Shown: in pieces, positions 34,463-42,905 of the stretch | Layout: each line of letters starts with the position of its first letter | Numbering within the stretch: the stretch's first letter is position 1 | Assembly (NCBI RefSeq): GCF_002871005.1 | Contig: NZ_PHSN01000004.1 | Location: 1-64,000 of the forward strand | DNA length: 64,000 bases | Source of the DNA: Acidimangrovimonas sediminis | GTDB taxonomy: Bacteria; Pseudomonadota; Alphaproteobacteria; Rhodobacterales; Rhodobacteraceae | Reading direction: 5' to 3' | Program-made: the position numbers and the translations under genes | The notes under the pieces: generated by a model | What the model saw: only the letters and a program-made list of their open reading frames with translations | What the model was told of the DNA's origin: nothing | The model's database searches: none

Positions 34463-35398
34463 ATGAGCGACACCACCACACCGGAGGCGCGCCCGGAAGC
34501 GGCGCGCCCCAGCGGCTCGCTGCTTCGGCGGGCGCTGGACAGACCGAACGTCTTGGGGCCGCTTCTGGCGGCCCCGGCGACGCTGATCCTGTTGATATTG
34601 CTGGCCTATCCCCTGGGTCTCGGGCTTTGGCTGAGCCTGACGAACACGGTGCTGGGCGGCACCCCGTCGTTTGTGGGGCTGGCGAATTATGCGCAGCTGT
34701 TCCACGATCCCACCTACCTTGCCGCGGCGGGGTATTCGGTGCTTTACACCGTCTGTTCCGAGGGGCTGAAACTGACCTTTGGCCTTGGCCTCGCGCTGCT
34801 GCTGAATCGGCAGTTCAAGGGCTACCGGGCGGCGCGGGCGATCATGCTGCTGCCTTGGGTCGCCCCCACCGTGCTGTCGGCGCTGGCCTGGAACTGGCTG
34901 CTTGATCCGCAGTTCTCCGCCTTGAGCTGGCTTCTGATCAAGCTGGGCCTGATCCACAGCAACATCGACTTCCTCGGTCAACCCTGGCCTGCGCGGATCT
35001 CGCTCATCATCGTCAACATGTGGCGGGGTGTTCCTTATTTCGCAATGGGTTACCTCGCGGGCCTGACCGCGATCCCGCAATCGCTGATCGAGGCGGCGCA
35101 GATCGACGGGGCGGGGCCCTGGACGATCTTCCGCCGCATCACCTGGCCGCTTCTCCTGCCGGTGACGACGATCCTGCTGTCGTTCTCGACGATCTGGACG
35201 GTCACCGACTTCCAGCTGATCTGGACCATGACGCGGGGCGGGCCGCTCGACTCGACGCAGGTGTTCACCACGCTCGCCTACCAGCGGGCGATCAACGGCG
35301 GCGCGCTCGGGCAGGGGGCGGCAATCGCGATCTCGGTGATCCCGATCATGCTGATCCTCGCCATCGTCGCGCTCAGATCGACACGGGAGGGCAAGTGA
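34463..35398 (+). CDS. Sugar-type ABC permease (MalF/UgpA-like)
   Basis: The 311-residue integral membrane protein has six hydrophobic segments and the EAA loop EAAQIDGAGPWTIFRRITWPLL near residue 210, which contacts the ATPase. It lies 13 bases after the binding protein. The start at 34463 gives a short cytoplasmic lead (MSDTTTPEARPEA) before the first helix. Its stop overlaps the next permease start (TGATG). Confidence 0.92.
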   Translation: MSDTTTPEARPEAARPSGSLLRRALDRPNVLGPLLAAPATLILLILLAYPLGLGLWLSLTNTVLGGTPSFVGLANYAQLFHDPTYLAAAGYSVLYTVCSEGLKLTFGLGLALLLNRQFKGYRAARAIMLLPWVAPTVLSALAWNWLLDPQFSALSWLLIKLGLIHSNIDFLGQPWPARISLIIVNMWRGVPYFAMGYLAGLTAIPQSLIEAAQIDGAGPWTIFRRITWPLLLPVTTILLSFSTIWTVTDFQLIWTMTRGGPLDSTQVFTTLAYQRAINGGALGQGAAIAISVIPIMLILAIVALRSTREGK

Positions 35399-36222
35399 TG
35401 GACAGACGGGCCGGATGGCGGCTGTGGCTGCCGCTGGGGCTGATGCTCCTGTTTCTCCTGCTGCCGTTCTACTGGATGGTTCTGACTTCGCTGAAGGACC
35501 GCACGGAACTGTTGAACACCCCCAACCCGTGGTGGGTGTTCCATCCCTCGATCAACAGCTTCGTCGACCTGCTGACCCAGACGCAGTACCCGCGCTGGTT
35601 TCTCAACACGCTCTATGTCTCGGTGGGGGCGACGGCGCTGTCGATCGTGGTGTCCTACTGCGCGGCCTTCGCCATCGTGCGGCTGAAGTTCAAGGGCGCG
35701 CGGGCACTGTCAACGGCGATCTTCTTTTCCTACGTGGTGCCGCCGGCGATCCTGTTCATCCCGCTGGCCGAGGTGCTGGTGAAGCTGGGGTGGTTCAACC
35801 ACCTCTGGGCGCTGATCCCGATCTACGCGACCTTCCTCGTGCCGTTCTGCACCTGGCTGCTGATCGGCTTCCTGCGCTCGATCCCGCGGGAGCTGGAGGA
35901 GGCCGCGCTGGTCGATGGGGCAAGCTGGCCGCGGATCATGATCAAGGTGATCCTGCCGCTGTCGGTGCCGGGGCTGATCTCGGCCACGATCTTCTCGTTC
36001 ACGCTGAGCTGGAACGAGTATCTCTATGCCCTGATCTATATGTTCTCGTCGGACAACAAGACGATCACCGTGGGCCTGACGACCGAGCTGATGCGGGGCG
36101 ACGTGTTCCAGTGGGGGCAGCTGATGGCGGGGTCTCTGCTGGGGACGTTGCCGGTCGTCCTCGTGTACTTCTTCTTCGTCGAATACTATGTGGCGGGGAT
36201 GTCGGGCGCGCTCAAGGACTGA
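35398..36222 (+). CDS. Sugar-type ABC permease (MalG/UgpE-like)
   Basis: The 274-residue second permease has the MalG/UgpE pattern: a first helix (LMLLFLLLPFYWMVLTSL), six helices in total, and the EAA loop EEAALVDGASWPRIMIKVILPL near residue 165. It forms the heterodimeric channel with the preceding gene. The operon ends here at a strong terminator. Confidence 0.92.
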   Translation: MDRRAGWRLWLPLGLMLLFLLLPFYWMVLTSLKDRTELLNTPNPWWVFHPSINSFVDLLTQTQYPRWFLNTLYVSVGATALSIVVSYCAAFAIVRLKFKGARALSTAIFFSYVVPPAILFIPLAEVLVKLGWFNHLWALIPIYATFLVPFCTWLLIGFLRSIPRELEEAALVDGASWPRIMIKVILPLSVPGLISATIFSFTLSWNEYLYALIYMFSSDNKTITVGLTTELMRGDVFQWGQLMAGSLLGTLPVVLVYFFFVEYYVAGMSGALKD

Positions 36223-36244
36223 GGCAGGACACGGCAGGAAACGG

Positions 36245-36275
36245 CGGGCCCGCGCGAATTGCGCGGGCCCGTTTC
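36245..36275 (+). terminator. Rho-independent terminator after the sugar-type ABC operon
   Basis: CGGGCCCGCGC (36245-36255) and GCGCGGGCCCG (36261-36271) form a perfect 11-bp stem with a GAATT loop, followed by TTTCATT. It starts 23 bases after the last permease gene. Confidence 0.85.
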
Positions 36276-36481
36276 ATTCCATTATTCGAAATCAAGGAGA
36301 TGGTCTTAATTGACAAATGATGGCTATGTGTTTTCTGAATATGCGAAAACAATCAGAAATAGATCGCAAAAACCGAATTAACGGATCGCGGTTTCGTGAT
36401 TATATCGACGCTACTCGTACCGGTCTTTTGTCAATTCTCCCAACGGCAGTTGTCGGCGCTCCGTAGTGGAGCGCCGCGAAA
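36276..36481. other. AT-rich intergenic island
   Basis: About 200 bases that are much richer in A+T than the rest of the window, between the ABC operon terminator and the convergent denD gene. No ORF, tRNA or insertion-sequence end is visible. TTGACAAATGATGGCTATG and several A/T runs could serve as promoter elements or be a remnant of foreign DNA. Confidence 0.5.
36454..36476 (-). terminator. Hairpin after denD
   Basis: CGGCGCTCC-GTAGT-GGAGCGCCG is a perfect 9-bp stem with a 5-nt loop, 5 bases beyond the denD stop. There is no T-run after it on the minus strand, so it is a stem-type terminator or mRNA-stabilising hairpin. Confidence 0.5.
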
Positions 36482-37453
36482 TCAGATATTTCCGCCCAAT
36501 TCGTCCTCGATATGGGCGCGAATGATGTCTCGAAAGTCGGTCTCCGCGCGGAATCCCAGCGCGTGAGCGCGGGCGGTGTCGAAGTCGCGTGCCCAGCCAT
36601 CGACGATGCGGATGATCGTCTCGTCCGGCTCGTGCCGGATCAGCGCGACCGCGCCGTCGCCGGCCACCGCGCGCAGCGCCTCTATCTCCTCGCCCACCGT
36701 GGCCGAGAGACCGGGCAGCGACAGGTTGCGCCGCCCGCCGAGCATCGCGGTGTCCAGCTCTGCCGCGTGCAGGCAGAACCCCACCGCCGCGCGCGGGCTG
36801 GCGAACCAGTGGCGCACGTCGGGCGAGACCGGCAGCACCGCGGGCTTGCCCGCCAGCGGCTCGCGCAGGATGTTGGAAAAGAACCCCGAGGCCGCCTTGT
36901 TCGGTGCGCCCGGCCGGATGCAGATCGTCGGGAACCGGATGCCGATGCCGTCGAAGAACCCACGCCGGGAATAATCGTTCAGCAACAACTCCCCGATCGC
37001 CTTCTGGGTGCCGTAGCTGGTCAGCGGCGTGTGGAAGAACTCGTCGCCGATCTTCTCGGGGAAGGGCGCGCCGAAGACCGCGATGGACGAGGCGAAGATC
37101 ACCCGGGGCCGGTAGCCCTCGGCCAGGCGGATCGCGTCGAACAGCCAGCGCGTACCGTCGAGGTTGATCGCATAACCCTTGTCGAAATCCGCCTCGGCCT
37201 CGCCCGAGACGATGGCGGCGAGGTGAAAGATCACCTCGGGCCGCGCGCCGATCAGCCGCTCTGCCGTGCCCGGCACGGAAAGGTCGGCGGTCTCGGTCGC
37301 GATCTTCACTCGGCTTTCCGGGGCCGTCGGGGCGACCACGTCGACCAGCGTCAGCCGGTCGATCTCCACCCCTGCCAGCGTGCCGTCACGCGCCAGCCGC
37401 TCGGCCAGTTTTCGGCCGATCATGCCGGCGCCGCCGATGATCATTACATGCAT
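36482..37453 (-). CDS. denD: D-erythronate dehydrogenase DenD (NAD-dependent epimerase/dehydratase family)
   Basis: The 323-residue extended SDR has the NAD-binding motif IIGGAGMIGRKLAERL at the N-terminus, FASSIAVFG with the catalytic Ser, and SYGTQKAIGELL with the Tyr-xxx-Lys pair. Sequence and length match DenD, which oxidises D-erythronate to 2-oxo-D-erythronate; this then enters the OtnI/OtnK/OtnC route encoded at 46530-49194. ATG 37453 was chosen because it begins MHVMIIGG and follows GAGGAAACAC. A GntR regulator lies 27 bases upstream on the same strand and forms an operon with it. Confidence 0.85.
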   Translation of the reverse strand: MHVMIIGGAGMIGRKLAERLARDGTLAGVEIDRLTLVDVVAPTAPESRVKIATETADLSVPGTAERLIGARPEVIFHLAAIVSGEAEADFDKGYAINLDGTRWLFDAIRLAEGYRPRVIFASSIAVFGAPFPEKIGDEFFHTPLTSYGTQKAIGELLLNDYSRRGFFDGIGIRFPTICIRPGAPNKAASGFFSNILREPLAGKPAVLPVSPDVRHWFASPRAAVGFCLHAAELDTAMLGGRRNLSLPGLSATVGEEIEALRAVAGDGAVALIRHEPDETIIRIVDGWARDFDTARAHALGFRAETDFRDIIRAHIEDELGGNI

Positions 37454-37480
37454 GTGTTTCCTCCCTCGCAAATCGTCCGG

Positions 37481-38308
37481 TCAGCCCGGGGAATGCGTCT
37501 CCCTCTCGGCTGGATGCGCCACCCCGTCCTCCCCGGTGGCAGCGCGCGTGTCTTCGTCGTTCGCCCGCGCGAGGATCGCCTTCGTCGTGCGGGTGATGTT
37601 GTCGAGATGGTCGGCAAAGGCCGCCTGCACCGCGGCCCTGTCATGCGCCTTCAGCCCGGCCAGGATGCGCCGGTGATCGCCGGTCGACCGCGCGACCGCC
37701 CCCGGCTCGGCCATGGCGCTGCGCCGAAGCGCGATCATGTAGGTGTAGAGATCCATCACCAGTTCGGCCATCAGCAGGTTGCCGCAGGCGAGGTAGATCG
37801 TGCTGTGAAACTCCCGGTCGGACAGCATGAAGCGGACCGGATCGTCGCCGACGCGCGACTGCTCGGCGACCATGGTCGACAGCCGCGCCAGCGTCGCGTT
37901 GTCGATCCGCTCCGCCGCGTCGCCCACCACCTGCTGTTCGATCAGCCGGCGCGCCGCGTGGACCTGGTCGAGGTCGTAGCGGTTCACCTCGCGCGGGCGC
38001 ATGACGCCCACCTCGATCGCGCCGACCTCGTCGCTGATCACACGGGTGCGCGCACCATGGGTCACGTCGACCAGGCCGCGCGCGGCCAGCATCTGCACCG
38101 CCCCGCGCACGGTTTCACGGCTGACCCCGAAAGCATCGGCAAGGCCGCGTTCTCCCGGCAGCGCATCGCCGATCCGCAGCATGCCCGAGGCGATCTGCAG
38201 CGCGATCTTGCGAAACACCACTTCGCGCATCGACTGCGGGCCGAAGCCCGCGCCGAGACCGGGGTCATGCGCGATAAGATCGGACCGGGAAGGGGTGCCG
38301 GTATCCAC
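37481..38308 (-). CDS. GntR-family regulator with FCD domain (upstream of denD)
   Basis: The 275-residue FadR-subfamily regulator has an N-terminal winged helix (REVVFRKIALQIASGMLRIGD, then GVSRETVRGAVQMLAARGLV) and an all-helical FCD ligand-binding domain with metal-site His residues (DREFHSTIY; GDHRRIL; FADHLDNI). It probably senses a sugar acid or 2-keto acid and controls denD. A distinct inverted repeat lies 20 bases upstream of the start and is probably its own operator. Confidence 0.9.
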   Translation of the reverse strand: MDTGTPSRSDLIAHDPGLGAGFGPQSMREVVFRKIALQIASGMLRIGDALPGERGLADAFGVSRETVRGAVQMLAARGLVDVTHGARTRVISDEVGAIEVGVMRPREVNRYDLDQVHAARRLIEQQVVGDAAERIDNATLARLSTMVAEQSRVGDDPVRFMLSDREFHSTIYLACGNLLMAELVMDLYTYMIALRRSAMAEPGAVARSTGDHRRILAGLKAHDRAAVQAAFADHLDNITRTTKAILARANDEDTRAATGEDGVAHPAERETHSPG

Positions 38309-38328
38309 GGGGCCTCACAACGGGTCTA

Positions 38329-38351
38329 CTGGTCCATCCACCAGACCAGTT
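38329..38351. promoter_or_regulatory. Inverted repeat before the denD-linked GntR gene
   Basis: ACTGGTC (38329-38335) and GACCAGT (38345-38351) are inverted around a 9-base centre that also contains a nested TGGT-N6-ACCA. It lies 20 bases upstream of the regulator start. Autoregulation is the likely role. It differs from the TGGTATACCA sites, so two regulators probably have separate operators. Confidence 0.55.
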
Positions 38352-38417
38352 GCCGCGCCACCGGTCAAGGCCGCTGTCCCGCGCGCCGGTCATTTCGGGG
38401 TGATCGACGCTGCCGGG

Positions 38418-39161
38418 TCAGCCGCCGGCCTTCGACGCGGGACTGGGCGTGGGACTGGACGCGGGATCGGGCGCAGGGCTGGACGCGGGTGACCGGTCGG
38501 GGCCGGGGGCGGCGCCCTCCTCGTCCTCCAACACGTTGCGGATATCCTCGGCCAGGTGCCACAGATGCTGGTCGATCGCCTTGCGCGCCGCGCGCGGATC
38601 GCGGGCACGCAGGGCGGTGACGATCTGGCCATGCTCCGACACCACCCGCTCCCGGTTCCGGCGCTGGCGTGCCGAAAGATAGCGCGCGCGCCACAGCCGG
38701 GCGAGATAGGCCGAATGCGTCCCGGCCAGCGCGCGGTTGCGCGAGGCCTCGGCGATGGCCCGGTGAAACGACATGTCGACCTCGAACATGTCGAGGGGAT
38801 CGGTGGTGTCGAAATGTGCGCTCATGTGCTCGAGGATCTCGTCGAGCCGGTCGAGCTCGGCCTCCGAGGCATGGAGGCATGCGAGCTCCGCCGAAAGCTT
38901 CTCCAGCGCGATCAGCACCTGCACCTGGTCCGACACTTCCTTGAAACTCGGCTCGGCCACGATCGGGCTGCGCGAGGGCCGCAGGTTCACAAGCCCCTCC
39001 TGCGCAAGGATCCGGATCGCCTCGCGCACCGGCATGCGGCTCACGTCGAGCTCGGCCGCGACGTCCCGCTCCTTGATCTGCGCGCCGGGCGGCAGGGCGC
39101 CGCGCAGGATATCGCGGCGCAGCTTGTGCGCGATCTTCTGGGACAGGGGTTGCACGGCCAT
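38418..39161 (-). CDS. GntR-family regulator with FCD domain (candidate TGGTATACCA-binding regulator)
   Basis: The 247-residue FadR/VanR-subfamily regulator has a winged helix (LRRDILRGALPPGAQIKERDVAAEL, then VSRMPVREAIRILAQEGLV) and a helical FCD domain (VDMSFHRAIAEAS; SEHGQIVTALRARD). It has a low-complexity Pro/Ala/Ser tail (PASSPAPDPASSPTPSP). ATG 39161 starts the conserved region; the same frame runs upstream only as a shadow. A TGGTATACC site lies 49 bases upstream of its start, consistent with autoregulation. Six such sites in front of sugar-acid genes make it the best candidate for the island's regulator. Confidence 0.9.
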   Translation of the reverse strand: MAVQPLSQKIAHKLRRDILRGALPPGAQIKERDVAAELDVSRMPVREAIRILAQEGLVNLRPSRSPIVAEPSFKEVSDQVQVLIALEKLSAELACLHASEAELDRLDEILEHMSAHFDTTDPLDMFEVDMSFHRAIAEASRNRALAGTHSAYLARLWRARYLSARQRRNRERVVSEHGQIVTALRARDPRAARKAIDQHLWHLAEDIRNVLEDEEGAAPGPDRSPASSPAPDPASSPTPSPASKAGG

Positions 39162-39210
39162 CGGTCGCACCTTTCGAACGTGGGGGCGGACCCCGGGGGT
39201 GAGACCGCGA

Positions 39211-39220
39211 TGGTATACCG
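39211..39220. promoter_or_regulatory. TGGTATACCA-type operator, site 2 (in front of the GntR gene)
   Basis: TGGTATACCG, with the palindromic core GGTATACC at 39212-39219, lies 49 bases upstream of the GntR start. It is the weakest match of the six, one mismatch in the outer arm, which is usual for autoregulatory sites. Confidence 0.7.
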
Positions 39221-39310
39221 GTGCGGCAGGAGGGGAAACCTCCGCCGCGCGGTGCGGACCCAAGGGCAGGGGCCCGCGGGGGCGTGGCGTGGGGGGCGCG
39301 GCGTGGGGGG

Positions 39311-39331
39311 GCGGGGGAGTGAAACCCCCGC
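39311..39331 (+). repeat. Repeated extragenic hairpin, copy 2
   Basis: GCGGGGG-AGTGAAA-CCCCCGC has the same 7-bp stem and near-identical 7-nt loop as the element at 31712-31732, in the opposite orientation. It lies 18 bases beyond the end of the SDR gene 39350-40087, so it may act as that gene's terminator. Confidence 0.55.
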
Positions 39332-39349
39332 GGCCTGGCGCGTTCCGCC

Positions 39350-40087
39350 CTAGCCCCGGCCTATATAGGGCATGTTCGTGGCCATCACGGTGACGAACTG
39401 CACGTTGGCGTCCAGTGGCAGGCCCGCCATGTGCAGCACGGTGGAGGCCACATGCGCCACGTCCATCACCGGCTCCACGGCGATTGAGCCATCGGCCTGC
39501 GGCATGCCCGTGGTCATCGCCTGCGCCATGTCGGTCAGCGCGTTGCCGATGTCGATCTGCCCGCAGGCGATGTCGAATGGCCGCCCGTCGAGCGAGATCG
39601 TCCGGGTGAGCCCTGTGATCGCGTGTTTCGAGGCGGTATAGGCGGCCGAGCCCCAGCGCGGGACATGGGCCGAGATCGAGCCGTTGTTGATGATCCGGCC
39701 GCCCTGTGGCGACTGGCGGCGCATCAGCGCGAAGGCCGCGCGGGCGGCGATGAAGGCGCCGGTGAGGTTGATGTCGATCACCCTGCGCCAGTCGTCCACA
39801 GCGATCTCGTCGATCGGGGCGCCGGGGATGTTGACGCCCGCGTTGTTGAACAGCGCGTCGAGATGGCCCCACGCGTCCTGCGCCCGGGCAAAGGCCGCCT
39901 CGACCGCCGCCTCGTCGCTGACGTCACAGGGCAGGACGAGGGCGCGGTCCGATCCGCCCGCGGTCTCTTCCAGCGCCTCGGCGCGGCGGCCGATCAGGCC
40001 CACGTGCCAGCCGGCGTCGAGAAAGGCGCGTGCCGTGGCGCGGCCGATCCCGGCGCTGGCGCCGGTGATGATGATGCTCTGGCTCAT
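39350..40087 (-). CDS. SDR-family dehydrogenase in the sugar-acid operon
   Basis: The 245-residue short-chain dehydrogenase has TGASAGIGRAT near residue 7, NNAGVNIPG and the catalytic Ser in NNGSISAHV followed by YTASKHA. An Arg in the loop after beta-2 (GLIGRRAEAL) suggests NADP use. It lies 28 bases after the XylD-like dehydratase and is probably co-transcribed with it. The substrate is likely a sugar or aldonate (inference). The start at 40087 (MSQSIIITG) is at the family-typical place. Confidence 0.88.
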   Translation of the reverse strand: MSQSIIITGASAGIGRATARAFLDAGWHVGLIGRRAEALEETAGGSDRALVLPCDVSDEAAVEAAFARAQDAWGHLDALFNNAGVNIPGAPIDEIAVDDWRRVIDINLTGAFIAARAAFALMRRQSPQGGRIINNGSISAHVPRWGSAAYTASKHAITGLTRTISLDGRPFDIACGQIDIGNALTDMAQAMTTGMPQADGSIAVEPVMDVAHVASTVLHMAGLPLDANVQFVTVMATNMPYIGRG

Positions 40088-40115
40088 GGCGCGGTGTCCT
40101 CCCTCCGGGCCGGTT

Positions 40116-41897
40116 TCAATGGTTGTCGCGGGGCAGGTCGCGGGCCACCTTGTGGTAGGCGGTCGCCAGCTCCAGGCAGCCGCCGTCGGCAAGCTGGCCC
40201 ACATGGGTGCGGTAGATCTCCTGCCACGGGGTCTGGTTGTGGATCTCGGGCGGGGTCCAGGCGGATTTGCGGGCTTCCCACTCCGCCGGATCAACCAGCG
40301 CCTCCATCGTCGAGGCGGTGAGGTCGAGGCGCACGCGGTCGCCGGTCTGCAGATAGGCCAGCCCGCCGCCCACCACCGATTCCGGCGAGGCGTTCAGGAT
40401 CGAGGGACTTTCCGAGGTGCCCGATTGCCGCCCGTCGCCCACCGTGGGCAGGTGGTTGATCCCCTGCTTCAGCAGGGCGTCCGGCGGCTGCATGTTGACC
40501 ACCTCGGCCGAGCCGGGGTAGCCCACGCAGCCCACGTTACGGATGAACAGCATGGAATGTTCGTCGATCTCCAGCGCCGGGTCGTTGATCCTTGCGTGGT
40601 AATCCTCGGGCCCTTCGAAGACCACGGCGCGGGCCTCGTGGATGCCTTCGCGGCCGGGTTCCGACAGGAAGCGCGCACGGAAATCCTCGGAGATCACCGA
40701 GGTCTTCATCAGCGCGGAAGCGAAGAGGTTGCCCGACAGCACCTTGAACCCCGCGTTGGTCCGGAGCGGCCGGTCATAGGGGGCGATCACGTCCGCGTCG
40801 GTGCTGTCGCGGCCCTTCAGGTTCTCGCCCATGGTCCGGCCCGTGGCGGTCATCGCGCCCGTGTGCAGGCGCCCGGCCTTGGCCAGTTCCGCCATCACCG
40901 CAGGCACGCCGCCCGCGCGGAAGAAGCTTTCGCCCAGATATTCCCCGGCGGGCTGCATGTTCAGCAGCAGCGGCTCGGCATAGCCCACCGTCTCCCAATC
41001 CTTCACGTCGAGGGGGACGCCCGCGTGCCGGGCGATTGCCTGCAGATGCGGCGGCGCGTTGGTGGATCCGCCGATCGCGGTGTTCACCCGGATGGCGTTC
41101 TCGAAGGCCTCGCGGGTCAGGATGTCCGAGGGTTTCAGATCCTCCAGCACCATCGACACGATGCGCTTGCCGGTCTCGTAGGCCATCGCCATGCGCTCCC
41201 GGAACGGCGCGGGGATCGCGGAATTGCCGGTCAGCGACATCCCCAGCGCCTCGGCCATCGCGTTCATGGTCGAGGCAGTGCCCATCGTGTTGCAATGCCC
41301 GAGAGACGGCGCAGAGGCGCAGACCCGGCCCATGAACTCGTCATAGTCGATCTTGCCCTCGGCCAGCAGGCGGCGCGATTCCCAGATGATCGTGCCCGAA
41401 CCCGCGCGCTTGCCCTTCCACCAGCCGTCCAGCATCGGGCCGCCGTTCAGGGCGATCGCCGGGATGTCCACCGTGGCCGCGCCCATCAGCATGGCGGGCG
41501 TGGTCTTGTCGCAGCCAGTGGTCAGCACCACGCCGTCGATTGGATAGCCATGCAACACCTCGACCAGGCTGAGGTAGGCAAGGTTGCGGTCGAGCGCGGC
41601 GGTGGGGCGTTTGCCGGTCTCCTGGATCGGGTGGACGGGGAATTCCATCGGAATGCCGCCGCCGTCACGGATGCCCGCCTTGATCCGGTCCATCAGGAAG
41701 ACGTGGATCTTGTTGCAGGGTGCCAGATCCGAACCGGTGTTCGCAATTCCGATGACCGGCCGTTCGGACTGGAGTTCCTCGCGGGTGTATTCCTGGTTCT
41801 GGTAGCGTTCGAGGTAGAGCGCCGTCATGCCCGGGTTGTTGGGGTTGTCGAACCATTCCTGCGAACGAAAGCGCCGGTGCGCGCGCGTGTCGGCCAT
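40116..41897 (-). CDS. IlvD/Edd-family sugar-acid dehydratase (xylonate/arabonate dehydratase-like)
   Basis: The 593-residue Fe-S dehydratase is the length of Caulobacter xylonate dehydratase XylD and shares its characteristic segments: [11 protein letters not shown] at the N-terminus, [18 protein letters not shown] with a cluster Cys, [14 protein letters not shown] with another, and [20 protein letters not shown] near the C-terminus. It should convert a C5 aldonate to the 2-keto-3-deoxy acid. Whether the substrate is D-xylonate, L-arabonate or another isomer cannot be told from sequence alone. A TGGTATACCA site lies 61 bases upstream. Confidence 0.9.
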   Translation of the reverse strand: MADTRAHRRFRSQEWFDNPNNPGMTALYLERYQNQEYTREELQSERPVIGIANTGSDLAPCNKIHVFLMDRIKAGIRDGGGIPMEFPVHPIQETGKRPTAALDRNLAYLSLVEVLHGYPIDGVVLTTGCDKTTPAMLMGAATVDIPAIALNGGPMLDGWWKGKRAGSGTIIWESRRLLAEGKIDYDEFMGRVCASAPSLGHCNTMGTASTMNAMAEALGMSLTGNSAIPAPFRERMAMAYETGKRIVSMVLEDLKPSDILTREAFENAIRVNTAIGGSTNAPPHLQAIARHAGVPLDVKDWETVGYAEPLLLNMQPAGEYLGESFFRAGGVPAVMAELAKAGRLHTGAMTATGRTMGENLKGRDSTDADVIAPYDRPLRTNAGFKVLSGNLFASALMKTSVISEDFRARFLSEPGREGIHEARAVVFEGPEDYHARINDPALEIDEHSMLFIRNVGCVGYPGSAEVVNMQPPDALLKQGINHLPTVGDGRQSGTSESPSILNASPESVVGGGLAYLQTGDRVRLDLTASTMEALVDPAEWEARKSAWTPPEIHNQTPWQEIYRTHVGQLADGGCLELATAYHKVARDLPRDNH

Positions 41898-41958
41898 CTC
41901 GTAGCTCTCCTTGATCGGGGCGGGAACTCGGCGCCGCGCCCGGGGTCAGTCTTTCAAT

Positions 41959-41970
41959 TTGGTATACCAA
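41959..41970. promoter_or_regulatory. TGGTATACCA operator, site 3 (before the dehydratase)
   Basis: TTGGTATACCAA, a perfect 12-bp palindrome identical to site 1, 61 bases upstream of the dehydratase start and 22 bases past the end of the upstream SDR gene. Confidence 0.75.
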
Positions 41971-41992
41971 GTTCAAGCGAAAACTGGCGTGC

Positions 41993-42754
41993 TCAGGCGC
42001 TGATGGTGAACCCGCCGTCGACGTAGAGGACATGGCCGTTGACGAAGCTGGCCGCATCGGAGGCAAGGAAGACGCAGGCGCCGACCAGCTCTTCCAGCCG
42101 GCCCCAGCGGCCCGCGGGGGTACGGTCGACCAGCCAGTCGGTGAATTTCGGGTCGGCGACGAGGGCGGCATTCAGCGGCGTGTCGAAATAGCCCGGCGCG
42201 ATGGCGTTGCAGGTCAGCCCGTGGCGCGCCCACTCGGTGGCCATGCCCGCGGTAAGGTTGACGATGGCACCTTTCGAGGCGCCGTAGGGCGTGATCCCGG
42301 GCCGCGCCATCCGCGCCATGGCCGAGGCGATGTTGATGATGCGGCCCTTGCCGCGGGGGATCATGTGGCGCGCGGCGGCCTGGCCCACGTAGAAGGCAGA
42401 GCCGAGATTGGTGCGCATGAGCCGCTCGAAAGTCTCGGTCGGAAATTCCTCCAGTGGGGCGCGGTGCTGCATGCCCGCGTTGTTCACGAGGATGTCCAGG
42501 GGGCCGGTCGCGGCCTCGAACCCGTCGATCGCGGTGCGCGCCGCTGCCGGATCGGAGACGTCGAAGGGCAGGGCGGTGGCGTCGAACCCCTCATCGCGCA
42601 GCTCGGTCACCGCCGTGTCCAGCCGCTCTGCGTTGCGCGCATTCAGCACGACGCTGGCGCCCGCCTGCGCCAGCCCGCGTGCCAGCGTGCGGCCGATCCC
42701 CATCGAGGCGCCGGTGACCAGTGCCCGGCGTCCGTTCAGGTCGAATAGATCCAT
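41993..42754 (-). CDS. SDR-family dehydrogenase (gluconate 5-dehydrogenase-like)
   Basis: The 253-residue short-chain dehydrogenase has VTGASMGIGRTLARGL near residue 13, NNAGMQHRAPLEEFP (a pattern typical of the gluconate 5-dehydrogenase/IdnO group), catalytic Ser in NIASAMAR, and YGASKGA. The C-terminus ends in GHVLYVDGGFTISA. Asn-Ala-Arg after beta-2 suggests NADP or dual use. The start at 42754 follows GAGGACAAA. It shares a divergent promoter region with the FAD-linked oxidase gene, with a TGGTATACCA site between. Confidence 0.9.
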   Translation of the reverse strand: MDLFDLNGRRALVTGASMGIGRTLARGLAQAGASVVLNARNAERLDTAVTELRDEGFDATALPFDVSDPAAARTAIDGFEAATGPLDILVNNAGMQHRAPLEEFPTETFERLMRTNLGSAFYVGQAAARHMIPRGKGRIINIASAMARMARPGITPYGASKGAIVNLTAGMATEWARHGLTCNAIAPGYFDTPLNAALVADPKFTDWLVDRTPAGRWGRLEELVGACVFLASDAASFVNGHVLYVDGGFTISA

Positions 42755-42849
42755 TTTGTCCTCTGCTCCTCTGCCGCGCCGGGGGCGCCTCACGGGCAAA
42801 GCCGGCACGGGCAAGGTTGACAAGCCCCGCCGAACCCGTTTCATCGGGG

Positions 42850-42861
42850 ATGGTATACCAT
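42850..42861. promoter_or_regulatory. TGGTATACCA operator, site 4 (divergent SDR / FAD-oxidase promoter)
   Basis: ATGGTATACCAT, a perfect 12-bp palindrome, 95 bases upstream of the SDR start and 44 bases upstream of the FAD-oxidase start. A single site could control both divergent genes. Confidence 0.75.
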
Positions 42862-42905
42862 GGCGGCGGGGGCGCAAGGTCCCGCCCGGCGAGGGAGGCG
42901 CTTGC

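Noticed and set aside
36281-36480. tRNA or attachment site in the AT-rich island
   Set aside because: No cloverleaf-compatible arms, no CCA-end pattern and no integrase gene nearby.
40116-41897. Dihydroxy-acid dehydratase IlvD of branched-chain amino-acid synthesis
   Set aside because: Length and signature segments match the xylonate/arabonate dehydratase branch, and the gene lies with sugar-acid genes and their operator rather than ilv genes.
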